Shown here: in pieces, positions 50,402 to 59,971 of the stretch | Numbering within the stretch: position 1 is the first letter of the stretch | Layout: every line of letters starts with the position of its first letter | Assembly: GCF_016522075.1 (NCBI RefSeq) | Contig: NZ_JAEHFW010000001.1 | Span: 62,001 to 126,000, forward strand | Source: Mucilaginibacter segetis | GTDB taxonomy: Bacteria; Bacteroidota; Bacteroidia; Sphingobacteriales; Sphingobacteriaceae | Length of the DNA stretch: 64,000 nucleotides | Reading direction: 5' to 3' | Notes under the pieces: generated by a model | The model's input: the letters and a program-made list of their open reading frames with translations, nothing else | Databases searched by the model: none | What the model was told of the DNA's origin: nothing | Program-made: the position numbers and the translations under genes

Positions 50402-51209
50402 TTAAGGATTTTAATTACTTCTAACTCTGCACCCCTAATAAAGCTCGCTACTTCGGAGAAAGAACTCCAATAGGAACCTAATATTTTATTTGTATTTGAA
50501 AGTGTGAAAATATCTGAAACTGCATCCTGCATACCCAGTACTGTTTGCCTGCTTAGTTCTTTAGGATGGCTTATTATACGCTCTTTGAATATTTCTTTTA
50601 AAGTATGCTCTACTGATGCATCATCAGTAGTTAAAAAAAACTGCACGTTTGCATTTCGGGCTGTTTCAAGTTTCATGGCCTCAATAAACAGTTCCAACGG
50701 ACTGTTTTTAATGGCAACACCGTTGTCGCCCCGGCGTATTTGAACACCTATAATGGGTCTTGTAAATTGAGCGCATAGCTCCTCTATTTTTTTTCTGATT
50801 ATTGGAATAGGTTTAAAAAACTTATAGTAGGTATTATCGGCTGTAAAGCGTTGGCAAGTTTTAATATAGATGTTCTTGTGTTTTTTAGCGACCTCGTAAA
50901 ATCAACTTTTTCATAATCCTCATCAGTAAGGCAGTAATTAACACCTAAGGAGGTGTTTTTTATCCATGCTTTTACTTTGCCACTAAAGGTGTGTTGTTGC
51001 GAGCGGGTTATATAGTTGAATTTTGGGGGCTTGGTAATCATGATTATGTCTTCGATAGGCTCAAAAAGTTCATGGTAAGGACACCTTAGTTCATAATTTT
51101 CATTCCATACAACTGTTAAGCCGGTATTTAATTTTTGCTTTAGCCATATTCCTGACGCTATTACGCGTATCCTGTTTGCTAATCCGCCTGTGGGCTCTAA
51201 ATAAATCAT
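50398..51209 (-). pseudogene. Frameshifted fucosyltransferase-like glycosyltransferase
   Basis: Two frames make one protein of about 270 residues. The upstream part (ATG at 51209) has the opening YLEPTGGLANRIRVIASG, the glycine-rich start of O-fucosyltransferase/NodZ-like enzymes. The downstream part carries GVQIRRGDN, the sugar-nucleotide loop, and the ending FTLSNTNKILGSYWSSFSEVA. Reading through at the A-run on the minus strand (T-run 50881-50886) with one extra base joins the frames and gives sensible protein such as NIYIKTCQRFTADNTYYKFF. As it stands, the gene ends early at 50799. It is either a recent pseudogene or a sequencing error. Confidence 0.75.
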
Positions 51210-51311
51210 GCTGAAAAGAGGGTATTAGTGGGCTTAAAAGTGTTAAAATAAATCAAATTGCGCTATAATTAGTATTCTGTAAATAAATAATAAAAAATAA
51301 CTCGTTAACTA

Positions 51312-51342
51312 TTTGACAATTAATACAAAATTTCTATCTTTG
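51312..51342 (+). promoter_or_regulatory. Promoter for the rplC-onward S10/spc operon
   Basis: TTTG (51312-51315), a 19-nt spacer and TATCTTTG (51335-51342) fit the Bacteroidota consensus TTTG-N19-TAnnTTTG exactly. Transcription would begin about 70 nt before rplC. This is the restart of the S10 operon after the interruption. Confidence 0.88.
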
Positions 51343-51416
51343 CCGTCCCTTTCGGGGGGATAATATGCCTTGAACGAAGCCCTACTGCTTCGATGGGCAC
51401 TAATAAAATAAAGAAA
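51343..51416 (+). promoter_or_regulatory. Structured leader of rplC
   Basis: In the leader, CGAAG (from about 51375) pairs with CTTCG across an 8-nt loop, with the outer pair TGCC/GGGCA extending it. There is no T-tract, so it may be a ribosomal-protein-binding autoregulatory structure, possibly for L4 as in other bacteria. The protein is not shown by the sequence. Confidence 0.45.
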
Positions 51417-52034
51417 ATGTCAGGAATAATTGGTAAAAAAGTAGGAATGACCAGCATTTTCGATGAGGCGGGAAGAAATATTCCCTGCACAGTAATCGAA
51501 GCTGGCCCTTGCGTAGTAACTCAGGTTCGATCTGTGGAAGCAGACGGATACGCTGCTGTTCAGCTGGCGTATGGCGAGAAAAAAGAAAAAAATACCTCAG
51601 CCCCCCTTAAAGGCCATTTCCAAAAAGCCGGCACTACCCCTAAACGTAAATTAGTAGAATTTAAAACTTTCGAAGATCAGAAAAATCTTGGTGACACAGT
51701 TACCGTTGATATTTTCAACATCGGCGATTGGGTTGATGTGGTTGGTACGTCAAAAGGTAAAGGTTTTCAGGGTGTGGTAAAGCGTCACGGTTTTGGTGGT
51801 GTGGGTATGCAAACTCACGGTCAGCACAATCGTTTACGTGCGCCGGGTTCATTGGGTGCCTCATCATGGCCTTCACGTGTATTTAAAGGTATGCGTATGG
51901 CCGGGCAAACTGGTAACGTTCGTGTTAAAATACAAAACCTTCAAGTGGTTAAGGTATTCAGCGAGCAAAACCTTTTAGTAGTTAAAGGTTCCATCCCGGG
52001 AGCTAAGGGTTCATTCGTAATAGTGGATAAATAA
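51417..52034 (+). CDS. rplC: 50S ribosomal protein L3
   Basis: This 205-residue protein is recognised from [40 protein letters not shown] in part and [18 protein letters not shown]. It is an early assembly protein near the peptidyl transferase centre. The ATG at 51417 begins the canonical N-terminus; an upstream in-frame ATG at 51393 lies in the leader and is unlikely. It is the first gene of the restarted S10 operon, 1 bp before rplD. Confidence 0.97.
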   Translation: MSGIIGKKVGMTSIFDEAGRNIPCTVIEAGPCVVTQVRSVEADGYAAVQLAYGEKKEKNTSAPLKGHFQKAGTTPKRKLVEFKTFEDQKNLGDTVTVDIFNIGDWVDVVGTSKGKGFQGVVKRHGFGGVGMQTHGQHNRLRAPGSLGASSWPSRVFKGMRMAGQTGNVRVKIQNLQVVKVFSEQNLLVVKGSIPGAKGSFVIVDK

Positions 52035-52035
52035 G

Positions 52036-52665
52036 ATGGAAGTTAACGTATTAAATGTATCAGGTAAAGAAACAGGTGCCAAGGTGCAGCTTCCTGAGGC
52101 CGTATTCGGTGTTGAACCAAATGATCATGCTATCTATCTGGATGTAAAACAGTTTTTAGCCAATCAGCGCCAGGGTACGCATAAAGCGAAACAACGTAAT
52201 GAAATTGCAGGTTCAACCCGCAAATTACATAAACAAAAAGGTACAGGCGGCGCCCGTGCAGGTAGCATCAAATCACCATTGTTTAATGGTGGTGGCCGTG
52301 TTTTTGGCCCGCAACCGCGCGATTACAGCTTTAAGTTGAATAAAAAACTTAAATCGCTGGCGCGTAAATCAGCCTTAACTTATAAAGCGAAAGATAACAG
52401 CATCTTAGTTTTGGAAGACTTCAATTTCGATTCGGTTAAAACCAAAAACTATGTACAGCTGGTTGCAGATTTAAACTGTACTAACGAGAAAACCTTATTA
52501 GTATTAGGCGCTGCAAATAACAACGTGTATTTATCAAGCAGAAACCTGAAGAAAACTAAAGTTATTACTGCAGACCAGTTAAACACTTATGATGTGTTAA
52601 ACGCGGGCAAACTTTTGTTAACTACCGGCGCTGTTAAAACTTTGGAGGAGGCATTAGCTAAGTAA
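52036..52665 (+). CDS. rplD: 50S ribosomal protein L4
   Basis: This 209-residue protein is recognised from [21 protein letters not shown] and [20 protein letters not shown], the extended loop lining the exit tunnel. L4 is the known autoregulator of the S10 operon in Gammaproteobacteria. It starts 1 nt after rplC and ends 2 nt before rplW. Confidence 0.97.
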   Translation: MEVNVLNVSGKETGAKVQLPEAVFGVEPNDHAIYLDVKQFLANQRQGTHKAKQRNEIAGSTRKLHKQKGTGGARAGSIKSPLFNGGGRVFGPQPRDYSFKLNKKLKSLARKSALTYKAKDNSILVLEDFNFDSVKTKNYVQLVADLNCTNEKTLLVLGAANNNVYLSSRNLKKTKVITADQLNTYDVLNAGKLLLTTGAVKTLEEALAK

Positions 52666-52667
52666 TT

Positions 52668-52958
52668 ATGGAAATTTTAAAGAAACCCTTACTTACTGAA
52701 AAGATAACTCAATTAACTGAGAAGCTTAACCGTTATGCTTTCAAGGTTGATCACAGAGCCAACAAAATTCAGATAAAAGGCGCTATTGAGGCTATGTATG
52801 GTGTTAACATTACAGCAGTTAATACAATGAAATATGTAGGCAAGCTCAAAACCCGCAATACAAAAGCAGGTGCAGTTACAGGCCGTGCCGCAACGTATAA
52901 AAAAGCCATCGTTACACTTAAGGATGGTGAAACAATAGATTTTTATAGCAATATATAA
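52668..52958 (+). CDS. rplW: 50S ribosomal protein L23
   Basis: This 96-residue protein, recognised from [22 protein letters not shown] and [18 protein letters not shown], sits at the tunnel exit and docks trigger factor and the signal recognition particle. Spacing to rplB is 8 nt. Confidence 0.97.
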   Translation: MEILKKPLLTEKITQLTEKLNRYAFKVDHRANKIQIKGAIEAMYGVNITAVNTMKYVGKLKTRNTKAGAVTGRAATYKKAIVTLKDGETIDFYSNI

Positions 52959-52966
52959 ATACAGAG

Positions 52967-53791
52967 ATGGCAGTAAAAAGATTTAAACCGGTTACGCCGG
53001 GTACCCGCTTCAGAGTTGGTGCCGATTACTCTGACGTTACTACTAATGTTCCTGAAAAGTCGTTAGTTGTTGCGCACAAGAAATCAGGCGGTCGTAACAA
53101 GAGCGGTAAAATGACCATGCGTTATATAGGCGGCGGTCATAAGCAATCCTATCGTTTAATTGATTTTAAACGTAATAAGTTTGATATCCCCGCAACAGTT
53201 GCAACTATTGAGTACGATCCTAACCGTTCAGCACGTATAGCGTTATTACACTATGTTGATGGTGAAAAAAGATATATGATAGCCCCTGCAGGGTTACAGG
53301 TTGGACAAACCGTAGTATCTGCAGAGTTTGCGGCACCTGAGGTTGGTAACACTTTACCACTTAAGAATATACCGCTGGGTTCTATTATCCACAATATTGA
53401 ACTTAACCCAGGCCAGGGCGGTACCATTGCACGTAGTGCAGGTACATATGCTCAACTATCGGCTCGTGATGGTAAATACGCCATTATTAAATTGCCATCA
53501 AGCGAAACCCGCATGATACTGGCAAGCTGCCTTGCAACAATCGGCTCGGTTTCAAATGCTGAAAAAGCGAATGAAGTGTTAGGTAAAGCCGGTCGTAAGC
53601 GCTGGTTAGGCCGCAGGCCAAGAGTACGTGGTGTAGCTATGAACCCGGTAGATCACCCTATGGGTGGTGGTGAAGGCAGGTCTTCAGGTGGTCATCCACG
53701 TTCACGTAAAGGTTTATTAGCAAAAGGCTACAAAACCCGTGACAAAAAGAAAACATCTGATCGTTACATCATTGAAAGAAGGAAGAAATAA
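52967..53791 (+). CDS. rplB: 50S ribosomal protein L2
   Basis: This 274-residue protein is recognised from [37 protein letters not shown] and [20 protein letters not shown], which includes the conserved His of the MNPVDHPxGGGE motif at the peptidyl transferase centre. Its TAA shares one base with the start of rpsS. Confidence 0.98.
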   Translation: MAVKRFKPVTPGTRFRVGADYSDVTTNVPEKSLVVAHKKSGGRNKSGKMTMRYIGGGHKQSYRLIDFKRNKFDIPATVATIEYDPNRSARIALLHYVDGEKRYMIAPAGLQVGQTVVSAEFAAPEVGNTLPLKNIPLGSIIHNIELNPGQGGTIARSAGTYAQLSARDGKYAIIKLPSSETRMILASCLATIGSVSNAEKANEVLGKAGRKRWLGRRPRVRGVAMNPVDHPMGGGEGRSSGGHPRSRKGLLAKGYKTRDKKKTSDRYIIERRKK

Positions 53792-54057
53792 TGGCTCGTT
53801 CAATTAAAAAAGGACCTTATATAGATCATAACCTGGAAAGAAAAGTTCTGACCTTGAATGATTCAAACAAAAAATCAGTTGTAAAAACATGGTCACGTCG
53901 TTCCATGATCTCTCCTGATTTCGTTGGTCACACATTCGCAGTACACAACGGTAATAAATTTATACCGGTGTACGTAACAGAAAATATGGTTGGTCACAAG
54001 TTGGGAGAATTTGCACCAACCCGTACATTCCGCGGTCACGCAGAGAAGAAAAAATAA
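53791..54057 (+). CDS. rpsS: 30S ribosomal protein S19
   Basis: This 88-residue protein is recognised from [18 protein letters not shown] and [21 protein letters not shown]. It forms a head complex with S13. It overlaps rplB by 1 nt. An AAGGA lies 8 nt before the ATG inside rplB. Confidence 0.98.
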   Translation: MARSIKKGPYIDHNLERKVLTLNDSNKKSVVKTWSRRSMISPDFVGHTFAVHNGNKFIPVYVTENMVGHKLGEFAPTRTFRGHAEKKK

Positions 54058-54062
54058 CAGGC

Positions 54063-54491
54063 ATGGAAGCAACAACAAAAATTAAAAAGTCTGTATTGAT
54101 CAGACAACGCAAGGAGCAGGAGAAAGCTCAGCAAGGCGGCTCATCTGTTGCCAAATTGCAAAACTGCCCCACATCACCACGCAAAATGCGTTTGGTGGTT
54201 GACCTGATACGTGGTGAGAACGTTGAGAAAGCGTTATACATCTTAAAGTATACTAATAAGGAAGCAGCAATACGTGTAGAGAAGTTATTGTTATCAGCAA
54301 TTAAGAACTGGGAAGCAAAAAACGAAGGCAAACGTGTTGAAGACAGCGGCTTATTTGTAAAAGAGATATCAGTAGGTGGCGGCCGTCAGCTAAAAAGATT
54401 ACGCCCGGCTCCGCAAGGAAGGGGTTTCCGTATCCGCAAGCGCTCCAACCATGTAACTTTGATTGTGGATAGTAAAAACGATAACAACTAA
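54063..54491 (+). CDS. rplV: 50S ribosomal protein L22
   Basis: This 142-residue protein is longer than the usual 110 because of an N-terminal extension ([23 protein letters not shown]) before the canonical [17 protein letters not shown]. The tunnel hairpin ([15 protein letters not shown], here [20 protein letters not shown]) is intact. Lysine-rich extensions are common in this phylum. It ends 6 nt before rpsC. Confidence 0.97.
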   Translation: MEATTKIKKSVLIRQRKEQEKAQQGGSSVAKLQNCPTSPRKMRLVVDLIRGENVEKALYILKYTNKEAAIRVEKLLLSAIKNWEAKNEGKRVEDSGLFVKEISVGGGRQLKRLRPAPQGRGFRIRKRSNHVTLIVDSKNDNN

Positions 54492-54497
54492 TTTGAA

Positions 54498-55346
54498 ATG
54501 GGACAAAAAGCACATCCAATAGGTAACAGGTTAGGGATCATCCGCGGTTGGGATTCTAATTGGTTCGGTGGAAATAACTACTCCGACAAATTAGTTGAAG
54601 ACGAAAAGATCCGCAAGTATTTATCAGCGCGTATAAACAAAGGCGGCGTATCTAAAGTAGTGATTGAACGTACTTTAAAACGCATTACTGTAACTATACA
54701 CACTGCCCGTCCGGGTATTGTGATAGGTAAAGGTGGCCAGGAAGTTGATAAGATCAAAGAAGAGTTAAAGAAATTAACAAAAAAAGATGTTCAGATCAAC
54801 ATCTTCGAAATAAAACGCCCTGAGCTTGATGCCCAGTTAGTTGCCGAAGGTATTGCTAAACAACTGGAAGCACGTATATCTTTCCGTCGTGCCATGAAAA
54901 CTACCATAGCATCAACCATGCGAATGGGTGCTGAAGGTATAAAGGTAATGACAAGCGGCCGTTTAGGTGGTGCTGAAATGGCCCGTACTGAACAATATAA
55001 AGAAGGCAGAATACCTTTGCACACTTTCCGTGCTGATATTGACTATGCTTTGGCAGAAGCTTTAACCACTTATGGTAAAATAGGTGTTAAGGTTTGGATA
55101 TGCAAAGGCGAAGTGTTCGGCAAGCGCGACCTGTCACCAAATATTGGTGGTACCAGCAGCAATAGCGGAAAAGGTGGCCGTGATGGTGGTTCATCATTTG
55201 GTGGACGCGCTAATGACAGGGGCGACCGTGGTGGCGACCGCAGAGGCGGTGGTAAACCAGGTGGCGATCGCAGAGGTGGCGGCAACCGTCCGGGTGGCCA
55301 AAACCGTGGCGGTGGTAACCGCCCGGGTGGTGCAGGAAAGAGATAA
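54498..55346 (+). CDS. rpsC: 30S ribosomal protein S3 with Arg/Gly-rich tail
   Basis: The 282-residue S3 has the KH domain (about 40-110: [20 protein letters not shown]) and the C-terminal S3 domain. A low-complexity tail follows from about residue 207, rich in Gly, Arg and Asp with many RGG and GGDR units ([20 protein letters not shown]). Typical S3 is 210-240 residues. The tail probably binds RNA or protein and is disordered. It ends 52 nt before rplP. Confidence 0.97.
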   Translation: MGQKAHPIGNRLGIIRGWDSNWFGGNNYSDKLVEDEKIRKYLSARINKGGVSKVVIERTLKRITVTIHTARPGIVIGKGGQEVDKIKEELKKLTKKDVQINIFEIKRPELDAQLVAEGIAKQLEARISFRRAMKTTIASTMRMGAEGIKVMTSGRLGGAEMARTEQYKEGRIPLHTFRADIDYALAEALTTYGKIGVKVWICKGEVFGKRDLSPNIGGTSSNSGKGGRDGGSSFGGRANDRGDRGGDRRGGGKPGGDRRGGGNRPGGQNRGGGNRPGGAGKR

Positions 55347-55398
55347 TAAAAATAAAGGTAGAAGATCATATCTTTTAGAGATATAAAAGCTTAATAAA

Positions 55399-55821
55399 AT
55401 GCTACAGCCAAAAAGAACGAAGTTCAGAAAGATGCAAAAAGGCAGGATGAAAGGGTTAGCCACACGCGGCGCCGAGCTTTCATTCGGATCTTTCGGTATA
55501 AAATCACTCGAAGCAGCATGGATAACCAGCCGCCAGATCGAGGCTGCACGTATTGCTGTAACACGTTATATGAAACGTGAAGGCCAGGTGTGGATCAGGA
55601 TTTTTCCTGATAAGCCTGTAACTAAAAAACCTGCAGAGGTACGTATGGGTAAAGGTAAAGGTGCTCCTGAATATTGGGTAGCCGTAGTACGCCCCGGCAG
55701 AATGATATTTGAAGCAGAAGGTGTGCCTTTAGAGGTTGCCAAAGAAGCTTTACGCCTTGCAGCTCAGAAACTGCCTGTGCAAACAAGATTTATAGTACGT
55801 AGGGATTACGTAGAAGCATAA
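55399..55821 (+). CDS. rplP: 50S ribosomal protein L16
   Basis: This 140-residue protein is recognised from [42 protein letters not shown] and [18 protein letters not shown]. It helps shape the A site. The following 115-bp gap has a palindromic element, so rpmC is not tightly coupled. Confidence 0.98.
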   Translation: MLQPKRTKFRKMQKGRMKGLATRGAELSFGSFGIKSLEAAWITSRQIEAARIAVTRYMKREGQVWIRIFPDKPVTKKPAEVRMGKGKGAPEYWVAVVRPGRMIFEAEGVPLEVAKEALRLAAQKLPVQTRFIVRRDYVEA

Positions 55822-55837
55822 ATAAAATCGTTGAAAA

Positions 55838-55917
55838 GTTGTAATGTTGAAGGGTTGTACAATTAAAATATACAACCGCTAACACAAGGCAACATTCAAA
55901 CATTTCAACATTACAAC
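55838..55917. repeat. Short-period palindromic repeat between rplP and rpmC
   Basis: GTTGTAATGTTGAA (55838-55851) is perfectly complementary to TTCAACATTACAAC (55904-55917). An inner pair GGTTGTA (55853-55859) and TACAACC (55871-55877) nests in it. Both arms are built from 8-bp units (GTTGWARN on one side, CAACATTA on the other). It can form a long cruciform or RNA hairpin. Confidence 0.75.
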
Positions 55918-55936
55918 ATTACAACAGAATAGAAAA

Positions 55937-56140
55937 ATGAAGAACTCAGAAATTTTAGAGCTTTCAACTGAAGAATTAGCTGCAAGGCTCAGCGAGGAGA
56001 AAACCACTCTTACTAAACTGAAATTTGCGCATGCGGTTTCAGCTATAGAAAATCCGACACGTATCACAAAAGTGCGCAAGGATATAGCTCGTTTAAATAC
56101 TGAAATAACAAAGCGTAAAGCGGCGTCAGCTTCTAATTAA
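55937..56140 (+). CDS. rpmC: 50S ribosomal protein L29
   Basis: This 67-residue, two-helix protein is recognised from ILELSTEELAARLSEEKT and the helix ending KVRKDIARLNTEITKRK. It binds near the tunnel exit next to L23. It begins 20 nt after the palindromic element. Confidence 0.96.
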   Translation: MKNSEILELSTEELAARLSEEKTTLTKLKFAHAVSAIENPTRITKVRKDIARLNTEITKRKAASASN

Positions 56141-56159
56141 TTTTTAAGCGTCGGAAAAA

Positions 56160-56414
56160 ATGGAAAGAAATTTAAGAAAAACACGTACCGGCCTGGTAGT
56201 AAGCAATAAGATGGAAAAATCTATTGTTGTATCTGTTGAGCGGAAGGTGAAACACCCCATCTATGGTAAGTTTGTTAAGAAAACTACCAAATTTATGGCT
56301 CATGACGAGACTAATACCTGTGGTATTGGCGATACCGTATTGATTATGGAAACACGCCCGCTGAGCAAAAATAAGAACTGGAGATTAGTTGAAATTTTAG
56401 AGAGGGCTAAATAA
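56160..56414 (+). CDS. rpsQ: 30S ribosomal protein S17
   Basis: This 84-residue OB-fold protein is recognised from [22 protein letters not shown] in part and [20 protein letters not shown]. It is a primary 16S binding protein. It starts 19 nt after rpmC. Confidence 0.97.
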   Translation: MERNLRKTRTGLVVSNKMEKSIVVSVERKVKHPIYGKFVKKTTKFMAHDETNTCGIGDTVLIMETRPLSKNKNWRLVEILERAK

Positions 56415-56415
56415 C

Positions 56416-56784
56416 ATGGTACAACAGGAATCAAGATTAAATGTAGCCGATAACAGCGGAGCTAAAGAAGTTTTAGTGATACGCGTATTAGGCGGTACCG
56501 GTAAAAGATATGCATCTATCGGCGATAAAATAGTTGTTACTGTAAAAAGCGCTATACCATCAGGTAACGTTAAAAAAGGTACAGTATCAAAAGCCGTAGT
56601 GGTTAGAACCAAGAAAGAGATACGCAGAAAAGATGGTTCATATATCCGTTTTGACGATAACGCAGCCGTTTTGTTAAATAACCAGGATGAGCCAAGGGGC
56701 ACACGTATATTTGGCCCTGTTGCAAGGGAATTACGTGAAAAACAATTTATGAAAATTGTATCATTAGCACCGGAGGTATTGTAA
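56416..56784 (+). CDS. rplN: 50S ribosomal protein L14
   Basis: This 122-residue protein is recognised from [19 protein letters not shown] and [20 protein letters not shown]. It lies at the subunit interface. Spacing is 1 nt from rpsQ and 1 nt to rplX, so this part of the operon is tightly packed. Confidence 0.98.
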   Translation: MVQQESRLNVADNSGAKEVLVIRVLGGTGKRYASIGDKIVVTVKSAIPSGNVKKGTVSKAVVVRTKKEIRRKDGSYIRFDDNAAVLLNNQDEPRGTRIFGPVARELREKQFMKIVSLAPEVL

Positions 56785-56785
56785 T

Positions 56786-57130
56786 ATGGAAAATAAGAAA
56801 AATACAAAACCAGCTAAATTAAAGATCCGTAAGGGTGATTTAGTGATGGTTATAGCCGGTGACTCAAAAGGTTCACAAGGCAAAATAGTTGAAATTATTT
56901 CAGACAAGAACAGGGCAGTGGTTGAAGGTGTCAATATGATATCAAAACACACTAAGCCTAATGCAGCCAACCCTAACGGCGGAATTGTAAAGCAGGAAGC
57001 TGCTATACATATTTCAAACCTTGCGCTGGTTGAACCAAAAACAGGTAAAGCTACCCGCGTTGGCCGTAAATTAAATGATGCCGGCAAATTGGTTAGAGTA
57101 TCAAAAAAATCAGGGGAGGAAATTAAGTAA
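56786..57130 (+). CDS. rplX: 50S ribosomal protein L24
   Basis: This 114-residue protein is recognised from [22 protein letters not shown] (KOW motif, about 15-45) and [23 protein letters not shown]24 initiates assembly of the large subunit. Its last bases overlap the rplE start by 1 nt, and the GGAGG used by rplE lies inside its coding end (57115-57119). Confidence 0.97.
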   Translation: MENKKNTKPAKLKIRKGDLVMVIAGDSKGSQGKIVEIISDKNRAVVEGVNMISKHTKPNAANPNGGIVKQEAAIHISNLALVEPKTGKATRVGRKLNDAGKLVRVSKKSGEEIK

Positions 57131-57693
57131 TGACTTACGTACCAAGATTAAAATCAAAATATAAGGACGAGATACGTACCGCACTGAAGGATAAATTTCA
57201 GTACAAAAGCGTAATGCAGGTTCCTAAATTGCAAAAAATTGCAATTAACCAAGGTGTTGGCGGTGCTACAACTGATAAGAAACTTATTGAGAATACCATT
57301 ACTGAGCTAACTACCATTACCGGTCAGCAAGCGGTTGCTTCCAAATCAAAAAAGGATATCTCGAACTTTAAATTACGTAAAAACATGCCGATAGGCGTAC
57401 GTGTAACTTTACGTGATAACACAATGTATGAGTTTTTAGACCGTTTAATAGCTGTTGCCCTGCCACGTATACGTGATTTTAAAGGCATTAACGATAAAGG
57501 CTTTGACGGCAGAGGAAACTATACCTTAGGTATTACAGAGCAAATTATCTTCCCGGAGATCAATATTGATAAGATCAATAAAATTCAGGGTATGGATATT
57601 ACCTTTGTAACCTCGGCAACTAACGATGTAGAAGCATTGGAGTTACTGAAACAATTTGGATTACCATTTAAAAATCAAAATAATAATGGCTAA
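57130..57693 (+). CDS. rplE: 50S ribosomal protein L5
   Basis: This 187-residue protein, recognised from [22 protein letters not shown] and [22 protein letters not shown] and [16 protein letters not shown], binds 5S rRNA. An exact GGAGG sits 10 nt before the ATG at 57130. The stop overlaps the start of rpsN by 8 nt. Confidence 0.97.
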   Translation: MTYVPRLKSKYKDEIRTALKDKFQYKSVMQVPKLQKIAINQGVGGATTDKKLIENTITELTTITGQQAVASKSKKDISNFKLRKNMPIGVRVTLRDNTMYEFLDRLIAVALPRIRDFKGINDKGFDGRGNYTLGITEQIIFPEINIDKINKIQGMDITFVTSATNDVEALELLKQFGLPFKNQNNNG

Positions 57694-57955
57694 AGAAGGC
57701 GTAAAAGCACGTGAAGTAAAACGTGCAAAATTAGTAGCAAAATATGCTGAAAAAAGAGCTGCTTTAAAAGCAGCAGGTGATTACGTAGGTTTAGATAAAT
57801 TACCTAAGGCATCATCTCCGGTAAAGTTGCATAACCGTTGCAAATTAACCGGTCGTCCGCGTGGGTACATGCGTCAGTTCGGAATATCACGTGTTACATT
57901 CCGTGATATGGCACTGGCTGGTAAGATCCCCGGAATTAAGAAAGCAAGCTGGTAA
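57686..57955 (+). CDS. rpsN: 30S ribosomal protein S14
   Basis: This 89-residue protein is recognised from [20 protein letters not shown] and [25 protein letters not shown] in part. The zinc-binding CxxC pair of zinc-ribbon S14 is absent, as in the C-minus type. It starts inside the end of rplE (8-nt overlap). A 149-bp gap follows. Confidence 0.97.
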   Translation: MAKEGVKAREVKRAKLVAKYAEKRAALKAAGDYVGLDKLPKASSPVKLHNRCKLTGRPRGYMRQFGISRVTFRDMALAGKIPGIKKASW

Positions 57956-57961
57956 TTTAGT

Positions 57962-58022
57962 AAGCAGTAAATTATTGAAACATAGGGTTATATAAAAATC
58001 CACTGCTTTAAAATCCACTGCT
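57962..58022. repeat. Degenerate short repeat between rpsN and rpsH
   Basis: AAGCAGT (57962-57968) is the reverse complement of ACTGCTT (58002-58008). The nearby ACTGCTC at 58017-58023 follows the repeated word AAAATCCACTGCT. This is a weaker relative of the elements after fusA and rplP. Confidence 0.4.
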
Positions 58023-58048
58023 CACACTTATATAAAAACGAATTAACC

Positions 58049-58091
58049 GATGGAAGGTCGTCCCGGATGTTACGGGAAGGAAACCACCATC
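58049..58091. promoter_or_regulatory. Structured leader before rpsH
   Basis: GATGG pairs with CCATC (outer), and TCCCG (58061-58065) pairs with CGGGA (58073-58077) across a 7-nt loop. The element ends 14 nt before rpsH. The S8/spc operon in other bacteria is controlled by S8 binding to mRNA, so an S8 site is possible but unproved. Confidence 0.4.
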
Positions 58092-58104
58092 ATAAACAAC
58101 AATA

Positions 58105-58503
58105 ATGAATACAGATCCAATCGCAGATTATCTTACAAGAGTAAGGAATGCTATTAAGGCCAACCACAGGGTTGTTGAAATTCCTGCATCAAATCTGAAA
58201 AAGGAAATCACTAAAGTGCTTTTCGAAAAAGGCTACATTGCTAATTACAAGTTTGAGGATAACGGTCCGCAAGGCAATATTAAAGTTGCTTTAAAATACC
58301 ACCCGATAACAAAAATTTCTGCTATCCGCAGCATTTCACGTATTAGTAAACCAGGTTTGAGGAAATACGCGGGTATAGATAATATGCCACGTGTACTAAA
58401 CGGTTTAGGTATCGCTATCATGTCAACTTCAAAAGGTGTAATGACCGATAAAGAAGCGAAACAGCTAAATATAGGTGGCGAAGTTTTATGCTACATTTAT
58501 TAA
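58105..58503 (+). CDS. rpsH: 30S ribosomal protein S8
   Basis: This 132-residue protein is recognised from NTDPIADYLTRVRNAIKANH and AGIDNMPRVLNGLGIAIMST. It is a central-domain 16S binder and, in other bacteria, the spc operon regulator. The leader carries a hairpin (58049-58091). Confidence 0.98.
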   Translation: MNTDPIADYLTRVRNAIKANHRVVEIPASNLKKEITKVLFEKGYIANYKFEDNGPQGNIKVALKYHPITKISAIRSISRISKPGLRKYAGIDNMPRVLNGLGIAIMSTSKGVMTDKEAKQLNIGGEVLCYIY

Positions 58504-58520
58504 CAGGAGGAAATTAAGCA

Positions 58521-59078
58521 ATGTCAAGAGTAGGAAAATCACCTATTGCACTTACCAAGGATGTTACGGTTACCGTATCAGCAGATAATGTTGTTACCGT
58601 AAAAGGTCCTAAAGGTGAATTGCAACAGGCCGTTGATAAGGATATCACTATAGAGCAGGCAGATGGCGAGTTATTAGTAAAGCGCCCGTCTGATCAGAAA
58701 CGCCACAAGGCAATGCACGGCTTATACCGCGCGCTTATTAATAATATGGTTGTAGGTGTAACAGAAGGTTACAAAGTACAGCAGGAATTAGTGGGTGTGG
58801 GTTATCGTGCAACTAACAATGGTAATACGTTAGATTTAGTGTTGGGATATTCTCACCACTTTATATTTGAATTGCCAAAAGAAATTAAAGTAACAACAAC
58901 TGCTGAGAAGGGTAAAAACCCTATCATCACCCTGGAATCAAACGATAAACAATTGATTGGACAGGTAGCGGCAAAAATACGCTCGTTACGTGCTCCTGAG
59001 CCTTACAAAGGTAAAGGTGTCAAATTTGTTGGCGAAGTATTGAGAAGAAAAGCAGGTAAATCAGCATCTAAAAAATAA
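58521..59078 (+). CDS. rplF: 50S ribosomal protein L6
   Basis: This 185-residue protein is recognised from [20 protein letters not shown] and the tail [17 protein letters not shown]. The start has a perfect GGAGG 10 nt upstream (58506-58510), one of three such sites here. Confidence 0.98.
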   Translation: MSRVGKSPIALTKDVTVTVSADNVVTVKGPKGELQQAVDKDITIEQADGELLVKRPSDQKRHKAMHGLYRALINNMVVGVTEGYKVQQELVGVGYRATNNGNTLDLVLGYSHHFIFELPKEIKVTTTAEKGKNPIITLESNDKQLIGQVAAKIRSLRAPEPYKGKGVKFVGEVLRRKAGKSASKK

Positions 59079-59083
59079 TCGTC

Positions 59084-59434
59084 ATGGGAGCTAAGTTATC
59101 AAGAAGAGACAGAATTAAGAGAGGTATCAGAAAACGCCTTTCAGGTTCATCAGCACGTCCGCGCCTGTCAGTATACAGGAGCAACAAGGGAATTTATGCA
59201 CAGATCATTGACGATGTTTCAGGAAAAACCATTGTATCTGCATCATCTTTATCAAAAGATTTTACAGCAAACGGTACAAAGTCTGACCAATCAGTAGCTG
59301 TAGGCAAAATGGTAGCAGAAAAAGCTATAGCCGCAGGTATAAAAGATGTGGTTTTTGACAGAAATGGTTACCTGTATCATGGCCGTGTTAAATCACTGGC
59401 TGAAGGTGCACGCGAAGGTGGTTTAAACTTTTAA
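59084..59434 (+). CDS. rplR: 50S ribosomal protein L18
   Basis: This 116-residue protein is recognised from [22 protein letters not shown] and [23 protein letters not shown] in part. It binds 5S rRNA with L5. Spacing to rplF is 5 nt. Confidence 0.98.
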   Translation: MGAKLSRRDRIKRGIRKRLSGSSARPRLSVYRSNKGIYAQIIDDVSGKTIVSASSLSKDFTANGTKSDQSVAVGKMVAEKAIAAGIKDVVFDRNGYLYHGRVKSLAEGAREGGLNF

Positions 59435-59446
59435 TCGAAAACGGAA

Positions 59447-59965
59447 ATGTCAACAATCAACATAAAAAGAGTAAAAACCAGCGAGATCGAGCTAAAAGAT
59501 CGCCTGGTGAGCATACAACGTGTAGCCAAAGTAACCAAAGGCGGCCGTACATTCAGCTTTAGCGCCATAGTGGTGGTAGGTGATGAGAATGGTGTTGTAG
59601 GTTATGGCCTGGGTAAGGCAAAAGAGGTTACCGAAGCAATTGCAAAAGGTATTGATGATGCTAAGAAGAATCTGGTAAAGGTTCCTATTATTAACAGCAC
59701 TATTCCTCATGAGCAAATAGGTAAATTTAGCGGTGGTTTTGTTTTTATTAAGCCCGCAGCTAATGGTACCGGAGTTATTGCAGGTGGTGCGATGCGTGCC
59801 GTGTTAGAGAGTGCCGGTATACATAACGTATTAGCTAAATCAAAAGGCTCATCAAATCCGCATAACGTGGTTAAAGCAACAGTATCAGCATTAGCGCAAC
59901 TGCGTGATGCACATACAGTGGCTCAACAACGCGGTATTAGTTTAGGTAAAGTATTTAACGGATAA
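59447..59965 (+). CDS. rpsE: 30S ribosomal protein S5
   Basis: This 172-residue protein is recognised from [19 protein letters not shown] and [21 protein letters not shown] in part, with the double-stranded RNA-binding fold. It supports translational fidelity and mRNA helicase activity. It is followed 6 nt later by rpmD. Confidence 0.98.
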   Translation: MSTINIKRVKTSEIELKDRLVSIQRVAKVTKGGRTFSFSAIVVVGDENGVVGYGLGKAKEVTEAIAKGIDDAKKNLVKVPIINSTIPHEQIGKFSGGFVFIKPAANGTGVIAGGAMRAVLESAGIHNVLAKSKGSSNPHNVVKATVSALAQLRDAHTVAQQRGISLGKVFNG

Positions 59966-59971
59966 TCAGTC

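Noticed and set aside
55070..55386. Open frames in other phases over the rpsC tail, rich in Pro or Val/Ala.
   Set aside because: These mirror the low-complexity Gly/Arg codons of the S3 tail and are artefacts of the repeats.
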